From positions 3,109,001 to 3,173,000 of the forward strand of contig NC_009675.1 of the NCBI RefSeq assembly GCF_000017505.1: a DNA stretch of 64,000 nucleotides, written 5' to 3'. Shown piece after piece: positions 1-10,578 of this stretch. Origin of the DNA: Anaeromyxobacter sp. Fw109-5 (GTDB taxonomy: Bacteria; Myxococcota; Myxococcia; Myxococcales; Anaeromyxobacteraceae). Numbering within the stretch: position 1 is the first letter of the stretch; every line of letters begins with the position of its first letter. The position numbers were made by a program, and so were the translations under genes. Below the pieces are notes generated by a model that was given only the letters and a program-made list of their open reading frames with translations, had not been told where the DNA came from and did no database searches.

Positions 1-336
1 GTTCGCCTCGGCGCCGCTGTTGCAGAAGAAGGCGCGGGCGGCCCACGGCGTCACCGCGAGGAGCGCCTCGGCGAGCTCCACCTGGCGCGGGATGAAGTAG
101 TGGTTCGAGACGTGCCACACCGTGCGGGCTTGCTCCTCGAGCGCCTTCACCAGCGCGGGGTGGCAGTGCCCCAGCACGTTCACGGCCACGCCGCCCAGGA
201 AGTCGAGGTACTCGTTTCCGTCGGCGTCCCACACGCGGACGCCCTCGCCCCGCACGAGCGCCACCGGCTGCTGCCGGTAGTTCGGGGTGAGCACCTGCTG
301 CGCTCGCCGGGCGATGGACTCGTTGTTGCCGGTCAT
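1..336 (-). CDS. argD: Acetylornithine/ornithine-type class III aminotransferase, N-terminal part
   Basis: The first 112 residues of a PLP-dependent class III aminotransferase; the rest lies beyond the left edge. In arginine synthesis ArgD transfers an amino group from glutamate to N-acetylglutamate semialdehyde. The visible part has the family's N-terminal pattern: an R-G-x-G-x-x-V-W-D-x-D-G-x-x-Y-L-D-F sequence, then a G-G-V-A-V-N-x-L-G-H-x-H-P stretch, then F-x-C-N-S-G-A-E-A-N, the phosphate-cup segment of the cofactor site. The lysine that binds PLP is not in the window. The start is the ATG at 336, 76 bp after the hslU stop on the same strand. Other class III enzymes (GABA or succinylornithine aminotransferases) look similar in this part, so the exact substrate is inferred. 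Confidence 0.85.
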   Translation of the reverse strand, partial: MTGNNESIARRAQQVLTPNYRQQPVALVRGEGVRVWDADGNEYLDFLGGVAVNVLGHCHPALVKALEEQARTVWHVSNHYFIPRQVELAEALLAVTPWAARAFFCNSGAEAN

Positions 337-412
337 CCCGGGCTTATAGCAGCGCCGGGGCCGGGGTTTCCAGCACGGGGAACCGCGCGCGGCCGCCCAT
401 CCGGCGCGGCGC

Positions 413-1810
<1,398 letters not shown>

Positions 1811-1812
1811 GG

Positions 1813-2358
1813 CTAGAGCTCCTCGAAGGTGAGGTTCGCGTTCGTGTAGATGCAGATCTCCGCCGCCAGCTTCATGGCCTCCTCCGCGACCTGCCGGGCG
1901 GGCAGCGCCGAATGGCCGAGCAGCGCCCGGGCCGCCGCGACCGCGTAGGGCGCGCCGGAGCCGATGGCGACCACCCCGCCGCCCGGCACGGGGTCGGGCT
2001 CGATGACGTCGCCCGCGCCGGAGAGGACGAGGATGTGCTCCCGGTCGGCGACGACGAGCATCGCCTCGAGCCGCCGCAGCATGCGGTCGGTGCGCCACTG
2101 CTTGGCGAGCTCCACCGCCGCCCTCGGCAGCGAGCGCGCGTGCTCCTTCAGCTTCTTCTCGAACAGCTCGAAGAGCTGGAAGGCGTCGGCGGTCGCGCCG
2201 GCGAACCCGGCGAGGACCGCGCCCTCGGCGAGCCGGCGGACCTTCCGCGCAGTGGACTTCATGACGGTCTTGTCGAGGGTGACCTGGCCGTCGCTGGCCA
2301 TGACGACCTTGCCGTCGCGGCGGACGCAGAGGACGGTGGTCCCGTGGAAGGGGCGCAT
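1813..2358 (-). CDS. hslV: ATP-dependent protease subunit HslV
   Basis: Proteasome-like peptidase partner of HslU, 181 residues. Threonine proteases of this family are processed so that a Thr becomes the N-terminal nucleophile; here the motif [10 protein letters not shown] puts that Thr at residue 7, after a six-residue propeptide. The conserved [11 protein letters not shown] and the G-A-x-A-D-A-F stretch are present, as is the G-S-G-x-x-Y-A-x-A-A-A-R segment near the C-terminus. It lies 69 bp downstream of xerC and 2 bp upstream of hslU, the same xerC-hslV-hslU order as in Bacillus. Confidence 0.97.
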   Translation of the reverse strand: MRPFHGTTVLCVRRDGKVVMASDGQVTLDKTVMKSTARKVRRLAEGAVLAGFAGATADAFQLFELFEKKLKEHARSLPRAAVELAKQWRTDRMLRRLEAMLVVADREHILVLSGAGDVIEPDPVPGGGVVAIGSGAPYAVAAARALLGHSALPARQVAEEAMKLAAEICIYTNANLTFEEL

Positions 2359-2427
2359 CGCCCGTAGGTAGCGCCGGAGCGGGCCCAGGGCAATGGCGGA
2401 GATCCCCCGGCGCAGGCGCCGGCGCGA

Positions 2428-3363
2428 TCAGCCCCGTTCGCGTTCGCGCTTCGCGCGCGGATGGGCGGCGTCGTAGACCGCCGCCAGCCGCTTCCAGTCC
2501 ACGTGCGTGTACCGCTGGGTGGTGGAGAGCGAGGCGTGGCCGAGCAGCTCCTGGATCCCGCGCAGATCGGCGCCGTTTCCGAGGAGGTGGGTCGCGAAGC
2601 AGTGTCGCAGCACGTGCGGGTGCACGTGACGCGGCAGGCCGGTCGCGAGCACCCAGCGGTCCAGGCGACGAGCGACCGAACGGGGGCTGAGCCGCCCACC
2701 GCGGTAGTTGAGGAACAGCGCCTCCTCCGCGGTGGCGTGGTCCCGGCCCGCGGCCAGGATCGGCCGCGCCTCGTCGAGGTAGCGCCGCACCGCCTCGCCC
2801 GCGCTGGCGCCGAACGGGACGATCCGCTCCTTGTTGCGCTTGCCGAGGACGCGCACGAGCCGTCCGGAGAGATCGATCGAGGCGAGGTCGAGGCCGGTCA
2901 GCTCGGAGACGCGGAGCCCGCTCGCGTAGAGGAGCTCCAGGAAGGCCCGGTCGCGCTGCTCGAGCGGCGCGGCCAGCTCCGGCGCCTCGACCAGCGCCGC
3001 CACCTCCTCCTCGGGGAGCACCTGGGGCAGCCGCATCGGGCGCTTCGGGCCGGAGACGGATCGCGCCGGGTTCCCGGCCGCGAGCCCCTCCCGCACGAGG
3101 AACCGGTACAGCGTCCGGATCGCCGAGAGCTTCCGCCCGAGGCTCGTGGCCCCCGCCTCGCCCGCCGCCCGGGCGAGGAAGGCCCGCACGAGGGCGGGGG
3201 AGGACGGCACGACGCCCTGCCCCGCGCCGGCCAGGTACGCCGCGTACTGGGAGAGGTCCGTGAGGTAGGCCTTGACGGTGTGCGGGGAGGCGCGCCGCTC
3301 GGTGCGGAGATAGACCGCGAAGCGCTGGACCTCGGGCGGGAGGGTGGCCTCGTCGACGGGCAC
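2428..3363 (-). CDS. xerC: Tyrosine recombinase XerC
   Basis: Site-specific tyrosine recombinase of the Xer family, which resolves chromosome dimers at dif with FtsK. 311 residues. The SAM-like core-binding domain covers about 10-95 and the catalytic domain about 110-300. All catalytic residues are visible: Arg151 (S-G-L-R-V-S-E-L), Lys175 (L-G-K-R-N-K-E-R), His250 and Arg253 (H-P-H-V-L-R-H), His276 (L-G-H-A-S-L) and the nucleophile Tyr285 (T-Q-R-Y-T-H-V). Its place between trmFO and hslV matches the chromosomal xerC/codV position in Firmicutes, which favours the housekeeping enzyme over a mobile-element integrase. XerC rather than XerD is judged mainly from this context. Confidence 0.93.
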   Translation of the reverse strand: MPVDEATLPPEVQRFAVYLRTERRASPHTVKAYLTDLSQYAAYLAGAGQGVVPSSPALVRAFLARAAGEAGATSLGRKLSAIRTLYRFLVREGLAAGNPARSVSGPKRPMRLPQVLPEEEVAALVEAPELAAPLEQRDRAFLELLYASGLRVSELTGLDLASIDLSGRLVRVLGKRNKERIVPFGASAGEAVRRYLDEARPILAAGRDHATAEEALFLNYRGGRLSPRSVARRLDRWVLATGLPRHVHPHVLRHCFATHLLGNGADLRGIQELLGHASLSTTQRYTHVDWKRLAAVYDAAHPRAKRERERG

Positions 3364-3427
3364 GGCCGATCGGTAGCACCGGGACCGGGGCCGCGCGAGT
3401 TCTGGGGCGTCCGTCGACGTCGCGCCG

Positions 3428-3465
3428 TCATTCGACAGGCTCGGCAGGGCGCTGCGCTCGGGACG
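3428..3465. repeat. Dispersed intergenic repeat copy
   Basis: TCATTCGACAGGCTCGGCAG and the following ~18 bases, between xerC and the lipoprotein gene. Its reverse complement reads gtcccgagcgcagcg... and matches the core of the segment at 39322-39385. Confidence 0.4.
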
Positions 3466-3495
3466 CGCGGCCTGGGTGGCCCGTCCCGGTGGAGA

Positions 3496-5079
3496 TCACC
3501 TCGGCAGCTCGGCCACGTACACCCCCGCCCGCTTGGGATGGACGACCGCGTAGGCGACCCGGCGCGAGTCGGGGCCGAGGAAGCGGGCGCTGCCGGGGAG
3601 CACGGCGGTGTCGATCGAGACGAGCTTGCCCCGCTCCCACACCGCCACGTCGAGCGCGACCATGTCGGCGCGCTGCCAGGTGACGAGGAGGCGTTCGGGA
3701 TCGCGCGGGTCGAACTCGAAGCTCTTCACCCCCTGCGCGATGGGCTCCGGCTTCGTGCCTCCGCCGAGCCCGGCGGCCGGGACGCGCTCGAGATCGCACG
3801 CCTCGCCGTTCCGCGTGCAGCGGGTCCGGTAATACAGCCAGCGCGCGTCGGGGGAGAAGGCGAACCCGAACACCCCCTGCGCGACCACCTCGGCCGGCGT
3901 GCCCTTCGGCGCGCCGAGGTGGGCGAGCGCGAGGTCCACCGAGTACCCGCCGCGGGTGCTGTGCTGCATCATCGCGACGTGCGCGCCGTCCGCGGAGAGC
4001 TCGAACTCCGAGACGTTCGCGGCGAAGGTCCGGGGCGCGAGCCCGGGGCCGCCCGCGCCGAGCTCCCCGGCCCGCACGCGCGGGTCGTACCGCTCGAGCC
4101 AGGCGAGGCGCGGCGCGCGCGCCGCCCAGCGGAACTCGCCCACCTCGCGGCCGCACAGCGCGCCGGGCTTGCCGAGCGGCGCGACGTGGAGATCGCCCTG
4201 CCGCCCGGGCTCGGCGCCCGCCACGTACGCCAGGGCGGCGCCGTCCCGGGAGAAGGCGAACGCGTGCACCTGGCGCGCGACGCGCGAGGGCGCGCCGCCG
4301 GTCGAGAGCATGAGGTCGTACCCGTTCCCTGCCTGCGCCGTGAAGGCATACGCCGCGCCGCCGGGGGCGAACGCGTACTCGCCGGTCCCCTCCGCCACCC
4401 GCGCGGGCGGCTCGCTCCGGGCGCGCACCGCGAGCAGCGTGCCGCCCGACCTCACCGCGCGCCGCACCAGCGCCGCCGGCGCGCCGCCGCGCGGCGCCGC
4501 GTCGCCCGCGACGAGCTCGAACGAGGACAGCCCTTCGGCCCCCGGCAGCCAGGCGGGGCTCTCGCCCGGGTTCACCCACAGCAGCCGGCCCGCGGCGATG
4601 GCCGCCACGCGCTCGCCCCCGGGCACGAAGCCGGTGAAGGTCACGCCGTCGGCGATCCGGGCCGGCTCGGCGCCGCCGCGCGCGACGTAGAGCGTCCCGG
4701 CGCCCGCGAGGTAGTCGTAGTCTCCGAGCGCCGCGAGCACGTCGCCCGCGGGCGCCCACCCGAAGCCGTGGGGCAACGTGGTGACGGCCCTCGCGATCCG
4801 GCGGACGTCGCCGCCCGCCGCGGGGACGACGCCCAGCTCGCAGCTCGCGGTCTGCGGCGGGAGGTACTGGCCCTTCACGTCGGCGCAGTCGCGGAGGAAC
4901 GCGAGCCACGCCCCGTCCGCGGAGGCCCTGAGCGCACGCACCGGGCCCTCGACCACGGGCCGCCCGAGCCCGCGCCGCTCGCCCTCGCGCTGTCCGGTGC
5001 AGGCGGCGAGCGCGAGCGCCGCGGCGAGGGTCAGGGTGCGGCGGCTCCGCGGGCGGTGTGCGTCCAGGGGTCGATCCAC
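3496..5079 (-). CDS. Predicted lipoprotein with WD40/TolB-like beta-propeller repeats
   Basis: 527 residues, function unknown. The N-terminus is a lipoprotein signal peptide: arginines, a hydrophobic stretch and the lipobox L-A-A-C with Cys27. The mature part repeats short blocks of the type F-x-F-S-x-D-G-x-x-L-A-Y-V and [12 protein letters not shown], the look of TolB/WD40-like propeller blades. The chosen start is a GTG at 5079 with AAGGAG eight bases upstream. This makes the first 49 bp overlap the 3' end of trmFO in another frame. Base composition equals that of its neighbours. The gene is an insertion in the otherwise conserved trmFO-xerC order. A role in envelope protein or polymer binding is plausible but not shown. 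Confidence 0.7.
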   Translation of the reverse strand: MDRPLDAHRPRSRRTLTLAAALALAACTGQREGERRGLGRPVVEGPVRALRASADGAWLAFLRDCADVKGQYLPPQTASCELGVVPAAGGDVRRIARAVTTLPHGFGWAPAGDVLAALGDYDYLAGAGTLYVARGGAEPARIADGVTFTGFVPGGERVAAIAAGRLLWVNPGESPAWLPGAEGLSSFELVAGDAAPRGGAPAALVRRAVRSGGTLLAVRARSEPPARVAEGTGEYAFAPGGAAYAFTAQAGNGYDLMLSTGGAPSRVARQVHAFAFSRDGAALAYVAGAEPGRQGDLHVAPLGKPGALCGREVGEFRWAARAPRLAWLERYDPRVRAGELGAGGPGLAPRTFAANVSEFELSADGAHVAMMQHSTRGGYSVDLALAHLGAPKGTPAEVVAQGVFGFAFSPDARWLYYRTRCTRNGEACDLERVPAAGLGGGTKPEPIAQGVKSFEFDPRDPERLLVTWQRADMVALDVAVWERGKLVSIDTAVLPGSARFLGPDSRRVAYAVVHPKRAGVYVAELPR

Positions 5080-6386
5080 GGCGCGATCTCCTTTCGCGCC
5101 CGCTCGGCGTGGGCGTCCTTGCGCGCGGCCTTGCCGCGATGACGCCCGGTGAGCGGGGGGAACAGCGCGAACACGACGTTCGTCGGCTGGTAATCGTACC
5201 CCGGCGGATGGGCCTCGCCGGTGAGATGTCGATGGAGGGCCCCCAGTGCGGTCGCCGCCGGGGGCGGCAGGAAGGGGCGCCCCGCGAGCCGATCCAGCAT
5301 GGCGCGCGCCGCGAGGTGGCCGCACGCGGCGGACTCGACGTAGCCCTCCACCCCGGTGATCTGACCCGCGAAGAACAGGTGCGGCCGCTCGCGCGCGGAG
5401 AGGTCGGGCGCGAGCACGCGCGGGGCCTCGAGGAACGTGTTCCGGTGGATCTGCCCGAGCCGCACGAACTCCGCGCCGGCGAGCCCCGGCACGTACTCGC
5501 GGAGGATGCGGCGCTGCTCGGTCCAGGTGAGGCGCGTCTGGAAGCCCACGAGGTTGTACGCCGTGCCGGCGACGTCCTCCCGGCGGAGCTGCACCACGGC
5601 GAACGGCCGCCGCCCGGTGCGCGGGTCCTCGAGCCCGACCGGCTTCATCGGGCCGTAGGCCAGCACGTCCGCCCCGCGCTCCGCCATCACCTCGATCGGG
5701 AGGCAGCCCTCGAAGTAGCGCGGCTCCTCGAAGTCGTGGGCGGCCACCTTCTCGCCGGCGAGGAGGGCCCCGACGAAGGCCCGGTACTGTCCCTCGTCGA
5801 ACGGGAGGTTCAGGTAGTCGTCGCCCGAGCCCTTCCCGTAGCGCGAGCGCGCGTAGGCGATGGACATGTCGATCGAGTCCGCCGCCACGATCGGCGCGAT
5901 CGCGTCGTAGAAGTGGAGGCGCCCGCCGGCGAGCGCGGCGACGTCCGCCGCCAGCGCGTCCCCCGTGAGCGGCCCGGTCGCCACGAGCGTGAGCCCGGGC
6001 CCCTCGGGCAGGCGCAGCAGCTCCTCCTGCCGCACGCGCACGAGCGGGTGGCCGCGCAGGCGCCCGGTGACGAGCGCGCTGAACCGCTCGCGATCGACCG
6101 CGAGGGCATCCCCCGCCGGGACGCGCGTCGCGTCCGCGGCGGACAGCACGAGGCTGCCGAGCCGCCGGAGCTCCTCGTGCAGCAGCCCGACCGCGTTGTG
6201 CGGGTTGTCGGAGCGGAGCGAGTTCGAGCACACGAGCTCCGCGAGGCCGTCGAGCACGTGCGCCGGCGAGCGGCGTCCGGGCTTCATCTCGACCAGCTCG
6301 ACCTCGACGCCGCCCTGGGCGAGCCGCCAGGCGGCCTCGCTCCCGGCGAGCCCCCCTCCGACCACCGTCACGCGCTCGCGTCCCAT
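5031..6386 (-). CDS. trmFO: Methylenetetrahydrofolate-tRNA-(uracil-54-C5)-methyltransferase TrmFO
   Basis: FAD- and folate-dependent enzyme that makes ribothymidine at position 54 of tRNA, using 5,10-methylenetetrahydrofolate rather than SAM. The N-terminal dinucleotide-binding motif [14 protein letters not shown] is followed by the family's [11 protein letters not shown] signature. The C-x-P-I-E stretch (E-G-C-L-P-I-E-V-M) carries a conserved Cys, and the [16 protein letters not shown] segment is diagnostic for TrmFO/GidA relatives. Length (451 residues from ATG 6386; a GTG two codons upstream at 6392 is also possible) is typical and much shorter than MnmG. It lies in the conserved dprA-topA-trmFO-xerC-hslVU neighbourhood and overlaps the downstream lipoprotein gene by 49 bp. 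Confidence 0.95.
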   Translation of the reverse strand: MGRERVTVVGGGLAGSEAAWRLAQGGVEVELVEMKPGRRSPAHVLDGLAELVCSNSLRSDNPHNAVGLLHEELRRLGSLVLSAADATRVPAGDALAVDRERFSALVTGRLRGHPLVRVRQEELLRLPEGPGLTLVATGPLTGDALAADVAALAGGRLHFYDAIAPIVAADSIDMSIAYARSRYGKGSGDDYLNLPFDEGQYRAFVGALLAGEKVAAHDFEEPRYFEGCLPIEVMAERGADVLAYGPMKPVGLEDPRTGRRPFAVVQLRREDVAGTAYNLVGFQTRLTWTEQRRILREYVPGLAGAEFVRLGQIHRNTFLEAPRVLAPDLSARERPHLFFAGQITGVEGYVESAACGHLAARAMLDRLAGRPFLPPPAATALGALHRHLTGEAHPPGYDYQPTNVVFALFPPLTGRHRGKAARKDAHAERARKEIAPWIDPWTHTARGAAAP

Positions 6387-6589
6387 GTTCACCCGTCGTC
6401 CCGCCGCATGGCTGCCCGCCCGCCAGCCCGACGCCTACCGATCTCTCGATTCCCCGACGACCTGGCGGCTTCGTCGGACGGTGCGCAGGTTTCGACCCGG
6501 GCGCGCCCGCGGCCCGGGGGGCGGCGGCGAGAGAGGTTTCGGCCGGGCCGGGCGCGCTCCATCTATCGCCCCGACGAAAGGAACGCAAC

Positions 6590-6979
6590 GTGGCCGACAT
6601 CGATCTGGGGAGCCTGAGGAGCGAGCTGCAGCGCCGCCGGCGCGTGATCCTCGAGACCTTCCGTCGCGGCGGCGCCGAGCTCGAGGCGCTGCGCGCCGCG
6701 GAGCGGGATCCCGAGTTCGAGGAGGGCGCGCAGACCGAGCACGAGGCGTTCACCCTCGCCCGCCTCGGCGAGAACCAGCGGCGCGAGCTCCAGCAGATCG
6801 ACGCGGCCATCGAGCGCGTCGACGCGGGCGAGTACGGCATCTGCCGGGACTGCGACGAGGAGATCGACCCTCGCAGGCTGGCCGCCCTGCCCTACGCGCT
6901 CCTGTGTACCGAGTGCGCGACGCGCGACGAGCGGGCCGCGGCGCCGATGTTCATCGCCCAGGAGCCTCCGACCCTCTAG
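6590..6979 (+). CDS. DksA/TraR-family zinc-finger protein
   Basis: 129-residue protein with the DksA/TraR layout. An N-terminal helical part (about 5-85) would form the coiled coil that enters the RNA polymerase secondary channel. A C4 zinc finger follows at about 86-110 (C-R-D-C, then seventeen residues, then C-T-E-C). The acidic tip expected in DksA (D-x-x-D-x-A) is not seen as such; this region reads R-D-P-E-F-E-E-G-A, so the exact regulatory activity is uncertain. The start is the GTG at 6590, preceded by AAAGGA about eight bases upstream. It stands alone on the plus strand between topA and trmFO, and so interrupts an ancient minus-strand gene block. Confidence 0.85.
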   Translation: MADIDLGSLRSELQRRRRVILETFRRGGAELEALRAAERDPEFEEGAQTEHEAFTLARLGENQRRELQQIDAAIERVDAGEYGICRDCDEEIDPRRLAALPYALLCTECATRDERAAAPMFIAQEPPTL

Positions 6980-7048
6980 GACCGCTGGCGCACGGAGGCC
7001 GGCGCGGGTCGCCCCGTCGCCGGCCTCGTCGCGTCCGGCGTGGACGGC

Positions 7049-9490
7049 CTACGCCTCGCTCGCGGCGCCGGGCGCCTTCGCCTCGGCGTCGCGCCGGTAG
7101 CCGCACTCCTTGTTCGGGCAGGCGACGTACGGCCCCGTCTTCTTGGAGTACTTGTCGAGGAGGTAGGCGCTCCCGCACTGCGGGCAGGCCTCGTTCCGCG
7201 GGCGGTCCCAGGACACGAAATCGCAGCCCGGGTAGGACGAGCAGCCGTAGAAGGTCTTCCCGCGGCGCGAGCGCTTCTCGGAGATGTAGCCGCCGCACCC
7301 CTTCGGGCAGGACACGCCGATCGAGACGGGCTTCGTGCCCTTGCACTCGGGGTAGCGCGTGCACGCGAGGAAGCGGCCGAAGCGGCCGCGCTTCATGACC
7401 ATCGCGGCGCCGCACTCGGGACACTTCTCGTCGGTCGGGACGTCCTCCTCCTTCTCCGGGACGATCGTCCCGTCCTCGCCGCGCTTGAAGTTCATGGTGT
7501 TCCGGCACTCGGGGTAGCCGGAGCACGCGAGGAACTCGCCCATGCGGCCCCACTTGATGACCATGGGCTTGCCGCACTTCTCGCACGTGAGCTCGGTCGC
7601 GATCTCCTGCCGCTTCACGTCGCGCATGTTGACCTCGGCCTTCGCGAGGTCGTCCTTGAAGCTGTCGTAGAAGTCCTTCAGGACCTGCTGCCAGGCCGCG
7701 TTCCCCTCCTCGATCTCGTCGAGGCGCTCCTCCATGCCGGCCGTGAAGGCGAGGTCCATCTCGCGCGGGAAGCTCTTCACGAGCTCGTCGGTGACGACGA
7801 GGCCGAGGTGGGTCGGCTTGAAGTTCCGCTCGACCTTCTCGACGTAGCCCTTCTCCTGGATGTTCTCGAGGATGGCGGCGTACGTGGACGGCCGCCCGAT
7901 GCCCCGCTGCTCCAGCTCCTTCACGAGGGACGACTCGTTGAAGCGCGGCGGCGGCTGCGTGAAGTGCTGCTCGGGGAGCAGCCGGCGGAGGTCGAGGATC
8001 ATCCCGGCCTCGAGCGGCGGCAGCTGGCGCTCCTCGTTCGCCTTCTCGCGATCGCCGTTCTCCTTCGCCTCCTCCTCGGCGCCGGCCTCGTCCTCCGGCG
8101 GCTTCGCGCCGTAGACGGCGAGGTAGCCGGGGAACTTGAGGATGGAGCCCGTGGCGCGGAACGTGGCCCGGCCGGCGGTGATGTCCGCGGTCGTCTGGTC
8201 GTAGACCGCCGGGACCATCTGGCAGGCCACGAACCGGTTCCAGATGAGCTCGTACAGCCGGTACATGTCGCGCTCGCCGATCTGCTCGAAGAACGGGGCG
8301 ACGCGCGCGGGCGTCCACTCGAGCGAGGTCGGGCGGACCGCCTCGTGGGCCTCCTGCGCGGCCTTCGCCTTCGTCTTGTAGACGTTCGGCGCCTCCGGCA
8401 GGTGATCCTGGCCGTACGCCTCGGCGATGTAGCCGCGCGCCGCGTCCACCGCCTCGGTGGAGAGCCGGACGGAGTCCGTGCGCATGTACGTGATGAGACC
8501 GACCGCGCCCTCGTCGCCGAGCTCGACGCCCTCGTAGAGCTTCTGCGCGAGGGTCATCGTCTTCTTCGCGGTGAAGCCGAGGCGGTTCGCCGCCTCCTGC
8601 TGCAGCTTCGCCGTGGTGAAGGGCGGCGGCGCGTTGCGGCGGCGCTCCTTCTTGTCGACGGTGGCGACGACGTAGGTCGCGCCGTCGAGGTCCTTCACGA
8701 GCGCGTGGGTGACCGCGCCTTCCTTCAGCTCCGCCTTCTGGCCGTCGACCTTCGAGAGCCGGGCCCGGAACTCCGGCGGGAGCTTCGCGGCGAGCTCCGC
8801 CTCGAGCGTCCAGTACTCCTCGGGCTTGAACGCCTCGATCTCGCGCTCGCGCTCGACGACGAGCCGCACCGCCACGGACTGGACCCGCCCGGCGGAGAGG
8901 CCGCGGCGGACCTTCTTCCAGAGGATGGGGCTGATCTGGTAGCCGACGAGCCGGTCGAGGATGCGGCGCGCCTGCTGCGAGTCGAACTTCTTGCGGTCGA
9001 GGTCGAGCGGCTTCTCGATCGCCTTCTGGATCGCGTTCTTCGTGATCTCGTTGAAGAGGACGCGGCGGACGCGGCCGTCGCCCGAGTCGCCGAGCTCCTC
9101 CGCGATGTGGAAGGCGATCGCCTCGCCCTCGCGATCGGGGTCGGTCGCGAGGTACACGCGCTCGGCGCTGCGCGCGGCGCGCTTGATCTCGGAGAGGACC
9201 TTGGCCTTGCCCTTGATGACGTCGTACTGCGGCGTGAAGCCCGCCTCGACGTCGACGCCGATCTTCGACTTCGGCAGGTCCTTCACGTGCCCGACGGAGG
9301 CGCGCACGTCGTAGCTGCGGCCGAGGTACTTCTTGATGGTCTTCGCCTTGGCGGGCGACTCGACGATGACGAGGCTGCCTCCCTGGGCGACCTTCTTCGC
9401 CGCGCGCTTCGGCGGAGCGGCCTTCTCCTTCTTCACGCCCTCTGCCTTCACGCCCTCCGCGGCGGCTGCAGCCTTCGTGGCTCTCGGCAT
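7049..9490 (-). CDS. topA: DNA topoisomerase I
   Basis: Type IA topoisomerase that relaxes negative supercoils by cutting one strand through a 5'-phosphotyrosine. 813 residues. A Lys/Ala-rich leader (about 1-37) precedes the TOPRIM domain, which shows V-E-S-P-A-K-A at about 43-49 and the acidic A-T-D-P-D-R-E-G-E motif at about 115-123. The active-site Tyr335 lies in G-L-I-T-Y-M-R-T-D-S. The C-terminal third has several CxxC-type zinc ribbons (the first about 600-640; further pairs to the end), more than in the shortest TopA proteins. It begins 14 bp after the dprA stop, and its start follows a GGGGA-type ribosome site. The dprA-topA pair is widely conserved. Confidence 0.97.
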   Translation of the reverse strand: MPRATKAAAAAEGVKAEGVKKEKAAPPKRAAKKVAQGGSLVIVESPAKAKTIKKYLGRSYDVRASVGHVKDLPKSKIGVDVEAGFTPQYDVIKGKAKVLSEIKRAARSAERVYLATDPDREGEAIAFHIAEELGDSGDGRVRRVLFNEITKNAIQKAIEKPLDLDRKKFDSQQARRILDRLVGYQISPILWKKVRRGLSAGRVQSVAVRLVVEREREIEAFKPEEYWTLEAELAAKLPPEFRARLSKVDGQKAELKEGAVTHALVKDLDGATYVVATVDKKERRRNAPPPFTTAKLQQEAANRLGFTAKKTMTLAQKLYEGVELGDEGAVGLITYMRTDSVRLSTEAVDAARGYIAEAYGQDHLPEAPNVYKTKAKAAQEAHEAVRPTSLEWTPARVAPFFEQIGERDMYRLYELIWNRFVACQMVPAVYDQTTADITAGRATFRATGSILKFPGYLAVYGAKPPEDEAGAEEEAKENGDREKANEERQLPPLEAGMILDLRRLLPEQHFTQPPPRFNESSLVKELEQRGIGRPSTYAAILENIQEKGYVEKVERNFKPTHLGLVVTDELVKSFPREMDLAFTAGMEERLDEIEEGNAAWQQVLKDFYDSFKDDLAKAEVNMRDVKRQEIATELTCEKCGKPMVIKWGRMGEFLACSGYPECRNTMNFKRGEDGTIVPEKEEDVPTDEKCPECGAAMVMKRGRFGRFLACTRYPECKGTKPVSIGVSCPKGCGGYISEKRSRRGKTFYGCSSYPGCDFVSWDRPRNEACPQCGSAYLLDKYSKKTGPYVACPNKECGYRRDAEAKAPGAASEA

Positions 9491-9504
9491 CTCTCGGGGT
9501 CCCC

Positions 9505-10368
9505 CTACGTGCGGCGCAGAAAGTAATGGCCCGGTCGCTGCTCGCACAAACCCTCGAGCTCGAGGGAGAGCAGGCCGGCGAGCGCCGGGCCGGGCGCGAG
9601 GCCCGCCTGGCGCGCGAGATCGTCCGCGTGGCGCGGGCGGCGGGCGAGCGCGGCGAGCAGGGCGCTCTCCCCTGCCGCGAGCGCGGGCAACGCGAGCTGG
9701 CGCGCGGGCTCCGGCGCGCCGGAGATGCCGAGGGCCTCGAGGACGTCGTCCGCCGAGGCGGCCACGCGCGCCCCGCGGCGGAGCAGGCCGAGCGGACCGG
9801 CGGAGAGCGGCTCGCGCACGTCGCCGGGGACCGCGAACACCGGCACCCCCTGCGTCCGCGCCCAGTCCGCGGTGATGAGCGCGCCGCTCCGCTCGCCGGC
9901 CTGGACCACGACGACCGCCTCGGAGAGACCGGAGACGATCCGGTTGCGGCGCGGGAAGTTCGCGGGGTAGCCCGGCGTCCCGTCGGGCAGCTCGGACAGG
10001 ATCGCGCCGCCCTGCTCGAGGACGCGCTCGAGCAGCGCCCGGTTCGAGGCGGGGTACAGGACGTCGACGCCCGTGCCGAGCACCGCCACGGTGTGTCCGC
10101 CGCAATCGAGCGCCGCGCGGTGGGCGACCGCGTCGACGCCGAGCGCGCCGCCCGAGACGACCGACACTCCCGCTCGCGCCAGCCCGGCCGCGAGCGCGCC
10201 GGCCATCTCCTCGCCGTAGGCGTCGGGACGCCGGGAGCCGACCACCGCCACCCGGCGCCGCTCGGAGAGGGTGCCGCGAACCCGTAGCTCCGCCGGACGG
10301 TCGGGCGTGAGCGCGAGCCGATCGGGGTAGTGGCCGTCGCCCGGCCGGATGGTGCGCGGCGACTCCAT
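9505..10368 (-). CDS. dprA: DNA-processing protein DprA (Smf)
   Basis: Loads RecA on incoming single-stranded DNA during natural transformation; also kept in many bacteria not known to be competent. 287 residues. The extended Rossmann fold (about 38-215) has V-A-V-V-G-S-R-R, S-G-G-A-L-G-V-D-A-V-A-H and the strongly conserved N-F-P-R-R-N-R-I-V-S-G-L-S. A winged-helix-like C-terminal domain covers about 225-285. The N-terminal SAM-like domain of longer DprA proteins is absent. The start is the ATG at 10368. A strong promoter ends only 11 nt upstream, so the mRNA may be almost leaderless. The topA gene follows after 14 bp. Confidence 0.93.
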   Translation of the reverse strand: MESPRTIRPGDGHYPDRLALTPDRPAELRVRGTLSERRRVAVVGSRRPDAYGEEMAGALAAGLARAGVSVVSGGALGVDAVAHRAALDCGGHTVAVLGTGVDVLYPASNRALLERVLEQGGAILSELPDGTPGYPANFPRRNRIVSGLSEAVVVVQAGERSGALITADWARTQGVPVFAVPGDVREPLSAGPLGLLRRGARVAASADDVLEALGISGAPEPARQLALPALAAGESALLAALARRPRHADDLARQAGLAPGPALAGLLSLELEGLCEQRPGHYFLRRT

Positions 10369-10379
10369 GGGAGCGGGGC

Positions 10380-10408
10380 CATATACCCACCGGGTGATGG
10401 GGCGTCAA
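10380..10408 (-). promoter_or_regulatory. Sigma-70-type promoter of dprA-topA
   Basis: Read on the minus strand: -35 TTGACG (10408-10403), 17-bp spacer, -10 TATATG (10385-10380). This is one of the two best housekeeping promoters in the window. The -10 ends 11 nt before the dprA ATG, which leaves room for only about five nucleotides of leader. Confidence 0.7.
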
Positions 10409-10450
10409 GGTGGGGCCCCGTCGTCCAATGCACGGGACGTACCCGCAGCA

Positions 10451-10470
10451 CGCGCCCGCCGGCGGGCGCG
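10451..10470. terminator. Perfect 20-bp GC palindrome between the LysM gene and dprA
   Basis: CGCGCCCGCC followed directly by its reverse complement. It lies about 110 bp downstream of the LysM gene and upstream of the dprA promoter. It may form a hairpin that ends the upstream transcript, but there is no U-run, so termination is only a guess. Confidence 0.35.
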
Positions 10471-10578
10471 CCCGCGACCTCAATCGCCAGCATTTCCAGT
10501 TGCTTCGGCGCTCTCGGCGCACACGCCCGAGCGCGGGTCGGAGGTCCTCCGTCTCGCCGCGCCGTGCCCGGAGCGACG

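Noticed and set aside
2428-3363. Phage or island integrase
   Set aside because: Context and length are those of housekeeping XerC; no att-like repeats or phage genes nearby.
2461-5142. 893-codon plus-strand open frame
   Set aside because: Antisense to xerC and the lipoprotein gene. At this GC content stops are rare, and the product is a His/Arg/Gly-rich shadow without domains.
10381-10493. Short minus-strand gene upstream of dprA
   Set aside because: The open frame runs through the dprA promoter and into dprA in another frame, with no ribosome site.
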